Assembly (NCBI GenBank): GCA_028023455.1
Contig: JAQFVV010006711.1
Coordinates: 374,001-438,000 of the forward strand
DNA: 64,000 bases
DNA from: Epiperipatus broadwayi
Lineage: Eukaryota; Onychophora; Udeonychophora; Euonychophora; Peripatidae
Direction of reading: 5' to 3'
In this document: positions 49,147 to 62,245 of the stretch, one piece after another
Numbering within the stretch: the stretch's first letter is position 1
Layout of the letters: every line of letters begins with the position of its first letter
The notes under the pieces: generated by a model
Database searches by the model: none
The model's input: only the letters and a program-made list of their open reading frames with translations
What the model was told of the DNA's origin: nothing
Program-made: the position numbers and the translations under genes

Positions 49147-52100
49147 TTAATTATTATATATATTATGATAGAAAATAAATTATGTAGGGTGTGCTTGATG
49201 AGGGAAGAGATATAATATAGGAATAATTTGTCTGAGTTTACATATGTATACAATTTAGAATGATTATGGGATGTAAGATATTTCAAATTACTGGGCTTCA
49301 GCATTATATCATTTGTTATTCAAGTATATTTTTTGGATTTATCTGTATATATCATTCTTAACTCAGGAAGAACAAGAAACTGATATATTTAATCATTTAG
49401 ATTTTGATGGTTATTAATAGATGATCTGTATTATTCACATGTATTAATTGGCAGATTTTTAATAAATTAAATACAATAATCAATCTATAATAAGATCAGC
49501 TGTAAATAAATAAGCAATAGGAAGTATTAGAATCTAGTCTAATTGTTAGTTTTTTTCCTTCTTTCAAAATTTCTAATAATCCATTCCATTTATTTTAAAT
49601 GATTTGAAAATCTTTTATATGACTTGAATACATGCATGGATATATATATCAGATAATGCATATTTATATGGAAGGAAATTGAAAATTAGTCTGCTATGAA
49701 ACTCTTTTAAATATATTTTTATATGTATAGATATTAATTGCCTAGATGTGTTCTTATCCCTAGATAACTATAAATAATAATCTAATAATGTTATAATATA
49801 AATGTTAATATATAGCATATAATAATGTTTTGGTGATAAACATTGATTAAAATAGAATATGTATTATTTATCGAACTGCAAATGTACAGTTTACTTTTCA
49901 ACATATGCATATATTTATAACAAATGATTTTTTATATGTATAGTATGCATATATAGTACGAAGAAAATTTTATAAAAATAATAATATAGCTATTAATAAT
50001 AAATTGAGGAGACATGTTTTTATATATATTTACTGGGTGGGTAATTAACTCATGTATTCACTGAAGCAATAAGAATAATAAAAAAATTAAGTATTGCATA
50101 TTTTTATTTTTAAAATAAAATATTGACTTTCTTTGTTATTAAATGTGGTCTGGGCAATATTCTTTTTCCTCAATAACTTTTTTTTTGTTATAGAAACATA
50201 ATACTGACCTTATTTTCAAGAAATTATGATTTCTAATTGTTTTGATCTTTTTAAATCAGCATCAACTTTTTTGGATGTTCTAAAATTTTGTAAAATGTTT
50301 AGCATTATGCACTTAGAAAATATTTTATTATATAAAATACTGCATATCAAATTTGGAAAGGATAATAAAAGAAAAATAAAATATATGTGATTTTAACATA
50401 AGATGAAGAAATTTTATTAATAAATATAATCATGTATGGCTCTGTGAGGCATATTGTAAAATTTATTTACAAATTTTATTTTATTTTTTAAACATGATCA
50501 CATAAGGCACTCAGAGAATGAAAAATGGTCTCTTGAATATCGTAAAAGTTGTGTTTTTTTAATAGTTCTTTTTGTTTTTGTATTTATACTTTTTGTTTGT
50601 TTGTTTACATTTGTCTTTGAATAACATATAATTGAAGTCATGAAGTTAAATATAGGTATTTCATGACTAGACTATAATTATCAAATTTAAATTATTGTTA
50701 TCGCATTTAATATACATATAAGAAAAAAATCTATTTTTTTTTTCAAAAAAATATTGGCCAATTTTTCCACCTTAATATTATTCATTATTATAATCAAAAT
50801 AGTCTTTTTTTTATTTATTTAGAACATGGATATTCTATCATATAAAATGCTTTTCAAATTTTTTCTCTGGCATATATGACATTTATTGATGGCTTGCTTT
50901 TCTTTCTATTTTCATTTTAATTAATGCTGATGGCTTTGCATTAATGCTTCAAAATGATGAGTAGAAACTTTGGGAAGCTTGGATTTGTCTATTATTTCTG
51001 AATTTTATTTTTTCATATCTTCTGTGATTAGCAATTGTATGATGAAATTATATACATTGTCATCTATGTGGAATGAGAGAATTTCTGATAATGTTTTTTA
51101 AGCAGTCTCTGAGAATATCTTCCTATATTTTCATTTTCTTCCCTTTTTACATTGTTTTTTGGCATTATTTTTTTAATTAGAAAAACAATCGAAAATAAAG
51201 ATTTAATTAGTTACAATTTTCCAATTAATATATTTTCAAATATACCATTTCTTTATGTTTTAATTATTTATTGTAGCTTATTTTTTGTTTTTATTTGAAA
51301 GTGGTAATAGTATTTCACAAAATGTGTGCAATTGCTTAATTTTTTTCTATTCACTTATTTTTATTTATTTTATTCTAATAACATTAATTTTTTTCTATTC
51401 ACTTATTTTTATTTATTTTATTCTAATAACATAATCTTATGAAGTATGTAGCCATAATCTTTTAATTTCCTCTTTTTTTTATTTAACTCTCTCTAATAAT
51501 AACATAATCTTACAAAGTATTTTTTATTTTTGTTTAATTCTTTCTAATTTCTTGCCTCCAAAAATTATCCCTGATCTTGTTAGTTTTAATTAGCTGTTTA
51601 TTTCTCTGGAAAACAACACTCGTGTTTATATTATTATTACTATCATTATTATTATCTTTTCTTTTTCTAACTACATCTACACTTAAGTATATTATCTCAG
51701 GGTATTGTTAAAATATGAGGCCTGTTCTTCAGGTAGACAACAGAAACGACTAAAAAACTTGTAAGAAATTCTGTGTTGTTAAAACATTATATTCTTTCTG
51801 CATTATTTGGTTGCTGAATATATTGTTGTCATGTTTTTATTTATTACATTTGCTGCCATGGAATACTCTTAAATTGTGAAAATATTTTAATTTTTCTATA
51901 AATAAAATATATTTTTATTGACTACACAAAATAGGGAACAAGACATGCCATGGATTACTTTCAGCTTAAGACGTACCTTATTTTCATTTTTTTTGTAAAT
52001 GAAATGTTTTTATTTTATTATGTAAATTATAAAAAGAATACCTATTCATTTGTATTGATTTGTTTGCTAAATTAATTATTTTCATGTTTTTATTTATTAG

Positions 52101-53851
52101 ATTTACTGCTATGGATTTAATTTCTTCATTAAAAAAATATTTTTTATACATCAGAAATATGTAAATTGTATTTTCTATAGATGTATATCAAATTGTTTTA
52201 TATAATTTTTAGTTTTTCTTCTACAGCTATGTATTTGTATTTCGTGGTAGCAAAATATAAAAATTATCAACTAATTTCTAATAGATAACTAGTTAAATAG
52301 GTTTTTGAGGATCATTTAATGAATACAGTTGTTTAGATGTTCTCTCTATTTGAATAAGTGTGCCAAAAAGTAAAACTGATTGTGAGATTTTTCAGGCATT
52401 CGTTGTGTTGCCATTTAGAGATGATTTGATTTCAGAGTGATTATATAAATCTATGTATAAAGATAAATATTATTACTTTAAAATTGGTAATGTAATTAAA
52501 TATACATCACTAAACTGAATCCTTTTATGAAAATGACAAGTATTACTAGATTATCACAATGAAAGACATTTGTAATTTATTGAACATGTTATAATATTAA
52601 TACTTGTTTTTAGGCATATTAAATTAAGATGGGATTTTTGTCTTCACAGTTTATAGATGTAGGTTTAATAATCTAATAATATGATGTTTATTAAGATTAT
52701 TCCCTAATAATGTGTTATATATTATGCAATCACTAAAATGATAATGGTTGAATGCTTTTAACATTATAACCATTTTTTTAATACTAACTGAAAATATAAT
52801 TTATTAGAATTATGTTTTTATGTTTTTGATAATTTTATTCATAAACATTAAAGTATCTCTGTTCAACTTTTTTTGAAATAAGATATTATGTGATATATAT
52901 GATTACTGGTAAAATTTGAAAATGTGAACGATAAAATAGTTAACAGATATTAAATATAATGCTCTTCACAATTAGAAAGCAAACATATAATTATATTTTG
53001 GCCAGTAGGAATTATTAATAAATCTATTTTTTTTAATCTGGAAATCTTATTTTACACATTTTCAAATACAACAAATAAAGTATGCTTTAAATAAAATAAG
53101 ATTCTAGTTTAATCATAATCAGATTAGATCAAAAGCTTATTTGATATATTATTTTTTTTATTTAAAGTATGAAAAATATATATAGACCCAGTTATAAAAG
53201 GGTTATAAAATTGACACTTTTTTTATAGTCAGAATTCACACTTACATTCTGGGAGTTATTAATTATAACCAATTCCTTTTTTTTTTTTTTAATCTTAGCT
53301 TATCTTTTTAAAGAAAAAAAACAAAATTTGTTTTATATAAATTAAAATTCTATTCTATTATGATTTATGATTAATAATTTGAAAAGGCTTAGCAATACCT
53401 GAGAAAACGGATTTTCTTGAAAGCAGTTCTGTGAGCTATGTATTGTCATAGTTTATAATTTAAAAGTTAGTTGTTATATGTGTATATTATGTAATATGTT
53501 ATTTTATGATGAATTCAGGCACTTTAATTATACATTCTTTAATATAATCAATTGTATTTTTGATTATATATATATGTATTTGAAATTTTTAGATTGATTA
53601 CATTAATAAAATTATCAAAATTAATTAAAGCTATGATAATTATCAATAACTTTTATCACCTATGTTGATAAAATTATTGTTTGATCATGGTATCTTATTG
53701 CCTAACTTTTTCAACTTACCTTCAGTCACAGAATTTAACGTACATTTTTACATTTGCAGTAATAATTTTTTGTTGCTTCATAGCTTGTATTAAATATAGA
53801 AATTACTTGTACTTAAAAATAATCTATATATTATATTACCTGTATTTTCAG
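49147..53851 (+). other. Spire intron, no gene
   Basis: A+T-rich. Apart from the short tandem duplication at 51336, similar segments near 51785-51860 and 52050-52120 (both with CATGTTTTTATTTATTA) suggest an older duplication. Confidence 0.55.
51336..51431. repeat. 48-bp tandem duplication
   Basis: TTAATTTTTTTCTATTCACT begins at 51336 and again at 51384; the 48-bp units appear identical. A recent slippage-type duplication. Confidence 0.9.
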
Positions 53852-53938
53852 ATCAATGGAGGTATTCCTCATACTGTCAAGAAAGATGCTCATGCTATTA
53901 TTTTGGAATTTATTAGATCACGTCCTCCATTACGTCAT
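53852..53938 (+). CDS. Spire homologue, exon with second WH2 repeat
   Basis: An 87-bp exon of 29 codons, phase 0 at both ends; acceptor ATTTTCAG, donor GTAAGT. It reads [11 protein letters not shown] then [18 protein letters not shown], against [20 protein letters not shown] and IRSRPPL in human SPIRE1. Residues 12-29 form the second WH2 repeat, and the first ten complete the linker from the WH2 repeat encoded 39 kb upstream. VKK-DAHAxILEF is the protostome-like wording. No downstream Spire exon is visible in the remaining 10 kb, so the next intron also exceeds 10 kb. The open frame begins well upstream of the exon only because the intron has few stops there; splice sites and conservation set the true limits. 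Confidence 0.95.
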
Positions 53939-54133
53939 GTAAGTTTCTATTTGTAATCCATTTGTTTTTACATTTTTTAATCAATATTTTAATCACATAA
54001 ATAAAAGTCATTCAAATAAAAAACAAAATCAATATATGCAAAAACCAGAAGTTAAGATTGAAAGCAATTATTATTTAAAGTAACATATTAAATGTATATT
54101 ATATTCTAATATTAGAAAAAAATCCACTTTTAA

Positions 54134-54295
54134 GATGACTGCAATCCTAAGATATGTAATAGTAATGATTCATTTATAGCATGGGAAACTAAATACAAAA
54201 ACTCTTTGTTAGCCAATCATTGGAAGATTGATATTGAAATTGTAGAAGCTATTACTCAGCGAGGACAAATACATATTGAACCAAATGAGTTTTAA
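54134..54295 (+). pseudogene. short protein-like relic, family uncertain
   Basis: Fifty-three codons between stops read DDCNPKICNSNDSFIAWETK, YKNSLLANHWKIDIEIVEAI and TQRGQIHIEPNEF. Amino-acid use looks protein-like in a region where random frames are Ile/Lys/Asn-rich. W-x3-Y-x6-NxW recalls the post-F-box segment of F-box/WD40 proteins, but that is too little to name it. There are no splice sites or promoter. It may be a retropseudogene piece. Confidence 0.25.
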
Positions 54296-56500
54296 TAACA
54301 GAAGAAATTATTCATAATTAAAAATAAAAGTTGGATTTATTCAATATTTAAGAAAAAAATCTTACGTTCTTAAAAAAATAATTACAAATTTGCTCATATT
54401 GATTGGCACTATAGTAAGAATGATAGACTCAAGAGATAAAAAAATTTTTTGATCAATATTTATTTGGAAAAAAATTGTGAGAAAAAATCTTAGATTAATC
54501 AGTTGAACAGAGCTGATGCTTGTATGTCATTTGAACTTCCAGATATTTGCCAGTAGGATTATCTAGTTTTAGCAAGTGCGATTTTATATATATATTAGTG
54601 CTTGTTTTTGAAGAATACTGCTGATTAAAATTTTTATTGGATATAAATTGTTTATTCAATTATAAATATACATTTAGATATAAACAACATATCCGAGATA
54701 TCTCTCAAAATGCTTAAATATAAGTAAGTAATTTATTTAATCAAACCACATTCAAAGCTTGTGAATGAATAAATAGCTAATTATTTGTATCTATATTTAG
54801 AGAAAATTAACAACCATTTTGTTATTATATAGTATTTAGTTCTAAAACAGCGATCTCATCAGATGATCTTAGAAATTAATATTTCTAATTTAACTACTAA
54901 AAGTCTCCATATTGATATATTCGTGGAGACTGTTGTGAAATTGCAGGGTCCACCTGATGAGATTCCTATTTCAGGATGAAATACTATATAATGATGAAAT
55001 CGTTTTTAGTTTTTTCTATGCATTGATATGGGTGACTAGTTATTTATTCATTAGCATGCTTATGTATGGTTTAATTAACAAAACTTTGTTATTTATTGGA
55101 TTATGCATCATCCAGAGAAACTTGATCATTGCTAAATTGTAAATCAATTATCTTGCTGAAATTACAAATGTTGCGACACAATTTTGAAATATTTAAAGCC
55201 AACAACTCTGTAGAATCATCATAATTTATTATGCATTATATATTAGCAATACAGTAATATCCAGCTAATTATTTATCTTGTCTAGAACTAAGTAGATATC
55301 CAAGATAAAAATGTTTTACTTTTTCCATCTTATTTCTTGGATCTAATTTCAAATAATTATTGCTTTAAGAAAATAAAAAGTTAAACTAATCAGAACTAAA
55401 GCCATATTTTAACCAAATATTTTATTTCCCTTTGAATAATCATTTATTAATTAAGTATCAGTAGAAATGTGTAAATACTACATTGAAGATTGAAATATTT
55501 AATTTTTATTTTTGCTGGACTAGTAATAAATTTTAATTTTGTTTACATTTGAATGACTTTTGTATGCATGCACACACACACACAGGTATATACAACCTTG
55601 CATTTTTGCATGTTTAAATAATTTTAAAGTTATTAATTTTTTAATTTAAAAATTAACTTGATTAATTTTTGAATCAGTTAATTAGCGTGTAATATTAATG
55701 ATTGAAGCTTGCATGTCAAAATCTGACCAATCATCAACTGATTTTCTCTATTATGCTTCTTTATAATAACAACATTCATAATTGTTATTTGAGTTAATCA
55801 TTAAATGATCACTAAAAAAATATTGGAAAAAAATATTTCTGGAAATTTTTAATACTCAAAAATAAAATCGAATTATGGGAAGGGAAATAAAATATTTTTA
55901 CATATATATGTATATGAAAACAAAATCATTTTCAAAGCGCATATTAAATATGAAATTTTAAAAGGTCATGTACAGATGTACAGTATATATGCAGTAGGCA
56001 GTATGTTATAGAAAGCAATAACATTTTTTCTCTATAAATATTGTTACATACTTTAGCAGAAAAATGATACTAACAAAGAGATGAGTAACATGAAAAGTGC
56101 ATAAAGAAAATAATTCACAATTGGCAATGATTGAATTACATGAATATAGTATTAATTCATAAATTTGTATGTATGGGTGTGTATGTTTTATATACATATC
56201 TTTCTTAAGATAGTTAATATTAGAATCCCAGAGAAACACTTAAGTAAAAATCATTCACTGCATACCAATTTCAGTACTACATGATCTTTTCATATGTTTA
56301 CAAGAGCAGATATCCTTATTTTAATCCAGAATTATCCTTGTAAGTTTGAGTAATCAATGGCCACCACATACTATAATATTATAAAATTGCCAATTTAGCT
56401 TTGGATCCTAATTTTCACTGATAACTATTCTATTCATTGAAAACAATAACTAATATAAAATATAATTTATTCATCTAGCTTTAAAGTATATATATATATA
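54296..56500 (+). other. Spire intron, no further feature
   Basis: A+T-rich, with a short (CA)n run at 55570-55584 and a (TA)n run just before the PLE palindrome. Confidence 0.55.
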
Positions 56501-56569
56501 TATTTGAAAATACAATAATTAAAAGTCCATAAAAATTATATGTATAACTATAACTTAGAAGCGCTTTCA

Positions 56570-57110
56570 CTACCTTGTAGCTTTGTCAACTATCACATTT
56601 AAAATGTCAACTTCCCATAATTCTGTAATCCTAACGTTTGCTGCTTGCCTATTTATTAAATTTTGCTTGTATTTATATATTAACATCGCCTCTTTAATTT
56701 TTCTTTTATTATTATTTCTTTCAGTTTCCAATAGTTTTACATTGTCATAATCAAAATCAAAACCGTATATACATGATTTATTATGGTCATAAAAAACAGA
56801 AGCTTATAAATTATCACTATTTTTAAAATTTTGTTTCGTATTTTGAACCCTTTTAAATAATAATACGTGCTCTTTTGTTCTTTTTTTCAATGTGCACCTC
56901 GATTCACCTATATATCCACTACCACACCTACATGTCCATTTGTAAATAATATAATTTTTATTTGTCAATAAAGTTTTATCTTTTGAATTGTTTATTAATT
57001 TATTTAATGTAGGTGATGCATAAAATGCAATATCGCACATTCCTTTATAAATTTTCTTAATGAAACTTGCCTGTTGATTCGATATATATGATATTGATAT
57101 CCACAACTTT
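56570..57110 (-). pseudogene. PLE endonuclease region, left (minus-strand) copy
   Basis: The open frame 57106-56804 (100 codons) reads MWISISYISNQQASFIKKIY, then KGMCDIAFYA and, from residue 55, YKWTCRCGSGYIGESRCTLK followed by KRTKEHV. This is a GIY-YIG endonuclease core with the CxC-x3-YIG, Arg and EH residues typical of PLEs. It ends at a TAA where the right-hand copy has TCA (Ser). Beyond that stop the frame continues (FYDHNKSCIYGFDFDYDN, LLETERNNNKRKIKEAM, INRQAAN) to about 56600. One nonsense change therefore separates it from the full-length domain. It is 5'-truncated, so it lacks the reverse transcriptase. Confidence 0.88.
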
Positions 57111-57157
57111 AACCAATAGCAAAAAGAGGATATATTCCATATGAATCAAAAGTACCA

Positions 57158-57869
57158 ATGTCACATAAAATGGCAGGTTTGAAGTCCTTTTTATTTAGAA
57201 ATGATAACCTTTGTAAATATGCATCAGATAAAACTAAAAATATTGAAATTTATTGTAATGAGTTGTTAAACGTTGGATACAATTATGATTGTGTTTATTA
57301 TACTGTTAAAAATTTTACTTCTAAATATAAAAATATTAATAATAATGTTAATTTTTCTGACAAAAAGTTGTGGATATCAATACCATATATATCGAATCAA
57401 CAGGCAAGTTTCATTAAGAAAATTTATAAAGGAATATGCGATATTGCATTTTATGCACCACCTATATTAAATAAATTAATAAACAATTCAAAAGATAAAA
57501 CTTTATTGACAAATAAAAATTGTATCATTTACAAATGGACATGTAGGTGTGGTAGTGGATATATAGGTGATTCGAGGTGCACATTGGAAAAAAAAAACAA
57601 AAGAGCACGTATTATTATTTAAAAGGGTTCAAAATATGAAACAAAATTTTAAAAATAGTGATAATTTATCAGCTTCTGTTTTTTATGACCATAATAAATC
57701 ATGTATATATGGTTTTGATTTTGATTATGACAATGTAAAAATATTGGAAACTGAAAGAAATAATAATAAAAGAAAAATTAAAGAGGCGATGTTAATATAT
57801 AAATACAAGCAAAATTTAATAAATAGGCAAGCAGCAAATGTTAAGATTACAGAATTATGGGAAAGTTGA
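57158..57869 (+). pseudogene. PLE linker and GIY-YIG endonuclease, right (plus-strand) copy
   Basis: The first frame (57158-57622, 154 codons) starts MSHKMAGLKSFLFRNDNLCK, giving about 65 residues of the polymerase-endonuclease linker missing from the left copy. It then reads LWISIPYISNQQASFIKKIY, and from about residue 124 YKWTCRCGSGYIGDSRCTLE. A run of A at 57588-57597 carries a one-base indel, and the rest continues in the frame of 57567-57869: TKEHVLLFKRVQN, SASVFYDHNKSCIYGFDFDY, LETERNNNKRKIKEAMLIY and RQAANVKITELWES, with a stop at the natural end. The catalytic YIG, Arg and EH are all readable. It is inactive because of the frameshift and the missing 5' part. Confidence 0.88.
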
Positions 57870-58257
57870 CATTTAATTATGGGAAAGTTGACATTTTAAA
57901 GGTGATAGTTGACAAAGCTACAAGGTAGTGAAAGCGCTTCTAAGTTATAGTTATACATATAATTTTTATAGACTTTTAATTACTGTATTTTCAAATATTT
58001 ATTTATAAAGTTACGTATATTGTTTTGAAGAAATACAGACATCAATTTGTAATATTATATATATATATATAAACGTTTTGAATGTTTGAAAAAGAAAAGA
58101 TTATTCCATATTGAGATTTTTAAAACTTACTGAGCATGGTTTTGATTGCTAAGGCCAGAATCATAACATTTGAGCTTTCAAAATATTCAATATTTTCTTT
58201 TAAATTATTATTTTATTGTATCTATAAGCTTATAGAAAATAATTAGCATTTCCACCT

Positions 58258-58412
58258 CCATGCACACAACTTAGGATTTGAACTGGGACTATTGTAAAAC
58301 TTGTAAATTGTTTTAAGTTTCTCACAGGTGTAGAATGTTTTTGGTTTTTTTCAAATAGCTAACACATAACCAATTCAGCTAATCATCAGGCATTAGTTGG
58401 TAAAAGGATATT
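58258..58412 (-). repeat. tRNA-derived SINE-like copy
   Basis: On the minus strand an A box TAGCTGAATTGG (58370-58381) fits the consensus fully and a B box AGTTCAAATCC (58274-58284) differs at one base. They are about 85 bp apart with an A-rich insertion between. Related words in the same order occur at 5800-5912. Confidence 0.5.
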
Positions 58413-61386
58413 TAGCTAGTTTTAGATATATTAAAATAATGAAAACTTTCAAGCATTTTTGATGAGTCAATTTTCTCCTTTATAGTTTTTTTTTTGTGGT
58501 GGGATATTGGAGAGACCTTTTTCAATTAAAATAACTCAATTTATTTGTAGTTAAGTAGAAGAAAATTATCTTTTTGGTTTATGCATATTACTTTTTTTTT
58601 TTTAAACAATTAAAAATAAAATAATTTTTAACAATTATTAAAATAGTTTTTTTAAAAATAAATTTTAATTTTTAAATTAAAAATTTAATTTTAACTATAT
58701 TAATGAAGTTATGATGGTAGTACATTTATAATTCTTCCTAATTTGAAAACTGTGTTGTAGTTTTTCTGTATAATATGTAATCTTTGTATGCAATATTTAT
58801 TCATTAATATTAACTTCATCCTTAGCAACCACTCATGTGAGTATCATTGTTATAACTCCAGATGGGGGTAAAAAAGAAAGAATAAAAGTTAATGATGACT
58901 AAACAAAGCAATAATATGTCCACATTCATCACATGCTGCTTCTTTAATCTATTTATATCATGTTTTGTAATTATGACTTCTACTTTAGCTGCAAAAAAGC
59001 TTATCCAATTATAGCGCTCCATTACATTCTCTTCTCAGCCTTGTCCTCAGGATGAGTGCAATTAATATTACACTTTTTTAGAATGTCTTTGAAATAAATA
59101 TTATATTGTAAATGAGATGTGCCTTTCTCAAAAATCATGCTTGATTTCAATACAAAATTATATTTATTGGAAATCTGTGAGTGTTGATTTGTTTCAAATT
59201 CCAAATCCAATGAGATATAACTTTAGACTAAAGAATATACAGATTAGTTTTATGATCTCAATATCTTATTTTAAAAATATTTAGTCTTCTTAAATGAAAT
59301 TGCTATAGTGACTTTGTTATACCAATAGGAAATCTACATTTTACTTCTGCGCAATAACTTAAGCAAAATAACAAACCTGTATAAAAATAATTTAATTGCA
59401 TTATTTATATCACTATGTTAAAATACTCTATCTTTTAATTTATTAAGTGCAGAGACTATGTTGCACCTTAAAATTCAAGTCTGCCTTTGTACAAAGGTAT
59501 TTAAATTGATTCATTGGTTAATAAAAGACATGAGTTAAACATTGATTACTAAATCAAAGTTTTTATAGTTTCAGTCAAAACATTAAGAACTTTTTGTAGA
59601 TTACCTTTTGAAATAGCAATAATACCATAATCTTAACATACTGTTAATTTAGAAGCCAAGAAAATGGAATTCTCATTTTTGTTTTTAATCAATTTAAATT
59701 AAAAACTTCAACAAATACATATCGAAATTTGATGTCTTCTTTCTGAACTTTCTTATTAAAAAAAAAGCAAAGACCACTGTCATAAAAGTGGAAAAGAAAG
59801 TTGGATCTAATAATACACAATCTTGTTCAACACCAACCTTCTTTTTATTATAATAAACATTACATTCAAGGTTAAAAATTAAAATAATACTTAATAGTTC
59901 TTAATTTAGAATTGTTATATCTAATTACTTTAAAAAATAATTTTACTATAACATAGATTAGGCTCTAAACAGCTTTTAAAGATCTATTAAATTTAAGTTT
60001 AATTTTATGGAATCTTTTGATGATATTAGACATCCTTGAACAGTGCCTTCATTTCTCTGTAATAATTGAGATCTTAAGAGTGTATACATAATAATATGTC
60101 ACCAAAGCATTGTGAGACTTGGTTAACATTCAATAACATTTTAAAACTAAACTAAAGAAAATAATGAAACTATCAACATTCAGTAAAATTTTAAAACTAA
60201 ACTAAAGAAAATAATGAAACTATTATGTCAAAATATTAATATTTACATATGTATATTAATGTTGGTGTGCATAGTTAAATAATAATAATAAAAAATTACT
60301 TATTTCATTGTTGAAGAAAGGAAGTTAGATTACTTTTTCATAGAATTAGCTTATTCATGAATACTGCAAAGTTTCACCCCACCCCCTCTCCCTTTCAGTT
60401 TTTTAAATGTAAATTTATAGTTTACAAAGTTAAATGAAATTTTATGAAAAACAATATAATACAAATGTGAATATTTTTATTAACAAATTCTTTATATATA
60501 TAATTTTCAATAGTTATTTGTGTAATAAATGAATAAAAGTATAAAATCATTTTGAAATTTAATCACAGGCTTTTTATATTTTTTCCCAATAGTTAAATAA
60601 GTATTGATTCTTAGATAACAATGCCCATTTATTTAGAAGTGACAAAACTGGTCAAATAAATTGTATTTAAGCATAACAATGTTAATCATAGTTATTACCA
60701 TGATAGTCTCTTTTTTGTTCTTTGGAGCATTCACTGAATTCCCATTAAGTAAATCATATTTATTTAAATCAGTATTGAACATCAATAAAATTCAGTTTTT
60801 TTTCTTATTGTAAAGGAATGATACAGACATAAAATGTTGATTTTTTTTTTTTAATTATTCCATTTATTACCTTAAGAAAAAAAATCTTTAAAGACATCAT
60901 CAAAATATTAAAATCAAGAAAACAGATTTTATTGGAATACTATAAGTCACTTTTAAATATTTGTTGTCAATTTCAAAAAAATTTTTTTTACAAATATGTT
61001 ACATAAAATATATGCCTTTTCATTCCAAAAATAACAAAAGAAAAATATTTTCAAAGTCTGAAAACAAAGAATCTACCAAACTGTAGTAGTATCAGTTCTT
61101 TTATGTTATGTACTAATAGTGTTATCAGCTCCTTTGCATTTCTGACACTTGAATGATACTGACATCTTTAGATTATTTTTAAACTAATAAATAGCTATAA
61201 ATTTTAATTCCAATTTCTACCATTAAATGAATGTCACACTGGCAAATTGGTGCTATAGATAGCTGTAAGAGAGCAAAGAAAAGCCAAAAGTAATGGTAAT
61301 GCCATCAGAACATGCTGAAAATATGAAATGGAAAGTGAACATGAGAAAATGTTTGATATACTACCTGATTATTTAAAAAAAATCAA
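58413..61386 (+). other. Spire intron, no gene
   Basis: A+T-rich. Two adjoining minus-strand open stretches at 58822-59210 have somewhat protein-like composition but match no family I know. Confidence 0.5.
60125..60224. repeat. 50-bp tandem duplication
   Basis: Units 60125-60174 and 60175-60224 share TTTTAAAACTAAACTAAAGA and AATAATGAAACTAT, with a few differences near the start. Confidence 0.9.
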
Positions 61387-61453
61387 AACTTGGAGAGACC
61401 CTCACCTTGCAGTGGACTGATATTAATTGAAAATGGTGATGATGATGAATCAC
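61387..61453 (+). mobile_element. RTE retrotransposon 3' tail
   Basis: AACTTGGAGAGACCCTCACC, then TTGCAGTGGACTGATATT and GGTGATGATGATGAATCA match the last codons and (GAT)n tail of the RTE copy at 28143 (AACTTGGAGAGACCTTCATC, CTGCAGTGGATTGATAAT). It is in the opposite orientation to that copy. Upstream sequence is not clearly RTE, so it is a strongly 5'-truncated insertion. Confidence 0.8.
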
Positions 61454-62245
61454 GTTCAGCCCTAAGAATATGTTTCAGGCACAATAAGATATTTTTTGAA
61501 AAAAAGGAAAAGAGTAAATCAAGTTTGAATTAGTACATTATCATGATCTAATTAATGTAAATTAAAATTCACTTCAATTGGTTTCTTTTAGAAGATAGGT
61601 TTTTAATAATTGCTAAAAAAAAATAAAACAAAATTTGCATTCAAGTCTTGCAGAGAGAACAATAATATGAATGCATATGAGTTTTAAATGAACAATTGTT
61701 TAAACAATTTAATTCTCCTTTATAATTTTATTGTCAGTAAAAATGATAATTCAAAATAAATTTAATGATTTTAAAAATAGAATGTCTTACAGTAAAATAT
61801 AACATAATTTATTAAATACACAATTTACTAATACCAAAATTATTTTTTTTAGGGAATAATTTTATAGTAATTGCTTTAAAAATGATTCAAATAAGTCTAA
61901 AGTTTGCATTCCATCTTTTCTGGCACCCATGACAATCAAAGAAATGCAAATATATTTTTAATGCAGATATTTTAAATACCATTGAATGTATGTTTTAAAT
62001 ATTTTTTATTTTCTTTTATGATTGCATTTGAACAGGTCTTTTGAAGGAATTACAATTACTGTATTTTATTTAGTTATTTTCATTATGTATAATGTTATCT
62101 TTTTTTTTTTTGCTTTGTGGCAATAAATATATTTTAAGATTATGTATGTATGTCAAAAATTTACAAAATTCTTAAGAAAAATAATGTACGTGAAATGGTG
62201 AAACACAACTTGGTAATAAAGTTTTATATAAATATTTGCTTGAGA

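Larger units (their letters stand above)
56501..57997. mobile_element. two Penelope-like element 3' ends in head-to-head palindrome
   Basis: The left arm 56501-57110 and right arm 57364-57997 are reverse complements of each other at very high identity by eye. The 253-bp spacer is found only in the right-hand copy's orientation. Each arm holds the end of a PLE: linker, GIY-YIG endonuclease and a 3' untranslated stretch with CTACAAGGTAGTGAAAGCGC. The 3' ends point outward and the truncated 5' ends meet in the middle. The right arm is longer mainly because a 22-bp segment (AATTATGGGAAAGTTGACAT...) is duplicated at 57853-57896. PLEs are known to occur in inverted or partly tandem arrangements. 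Confidence 0.92.

Noticed and set aside
58822-59210. Two adjoining minus-strand open frames (66 and 62 codons)
   Set aside because: Different frames, no recognisable motif and no splice or promoter context.
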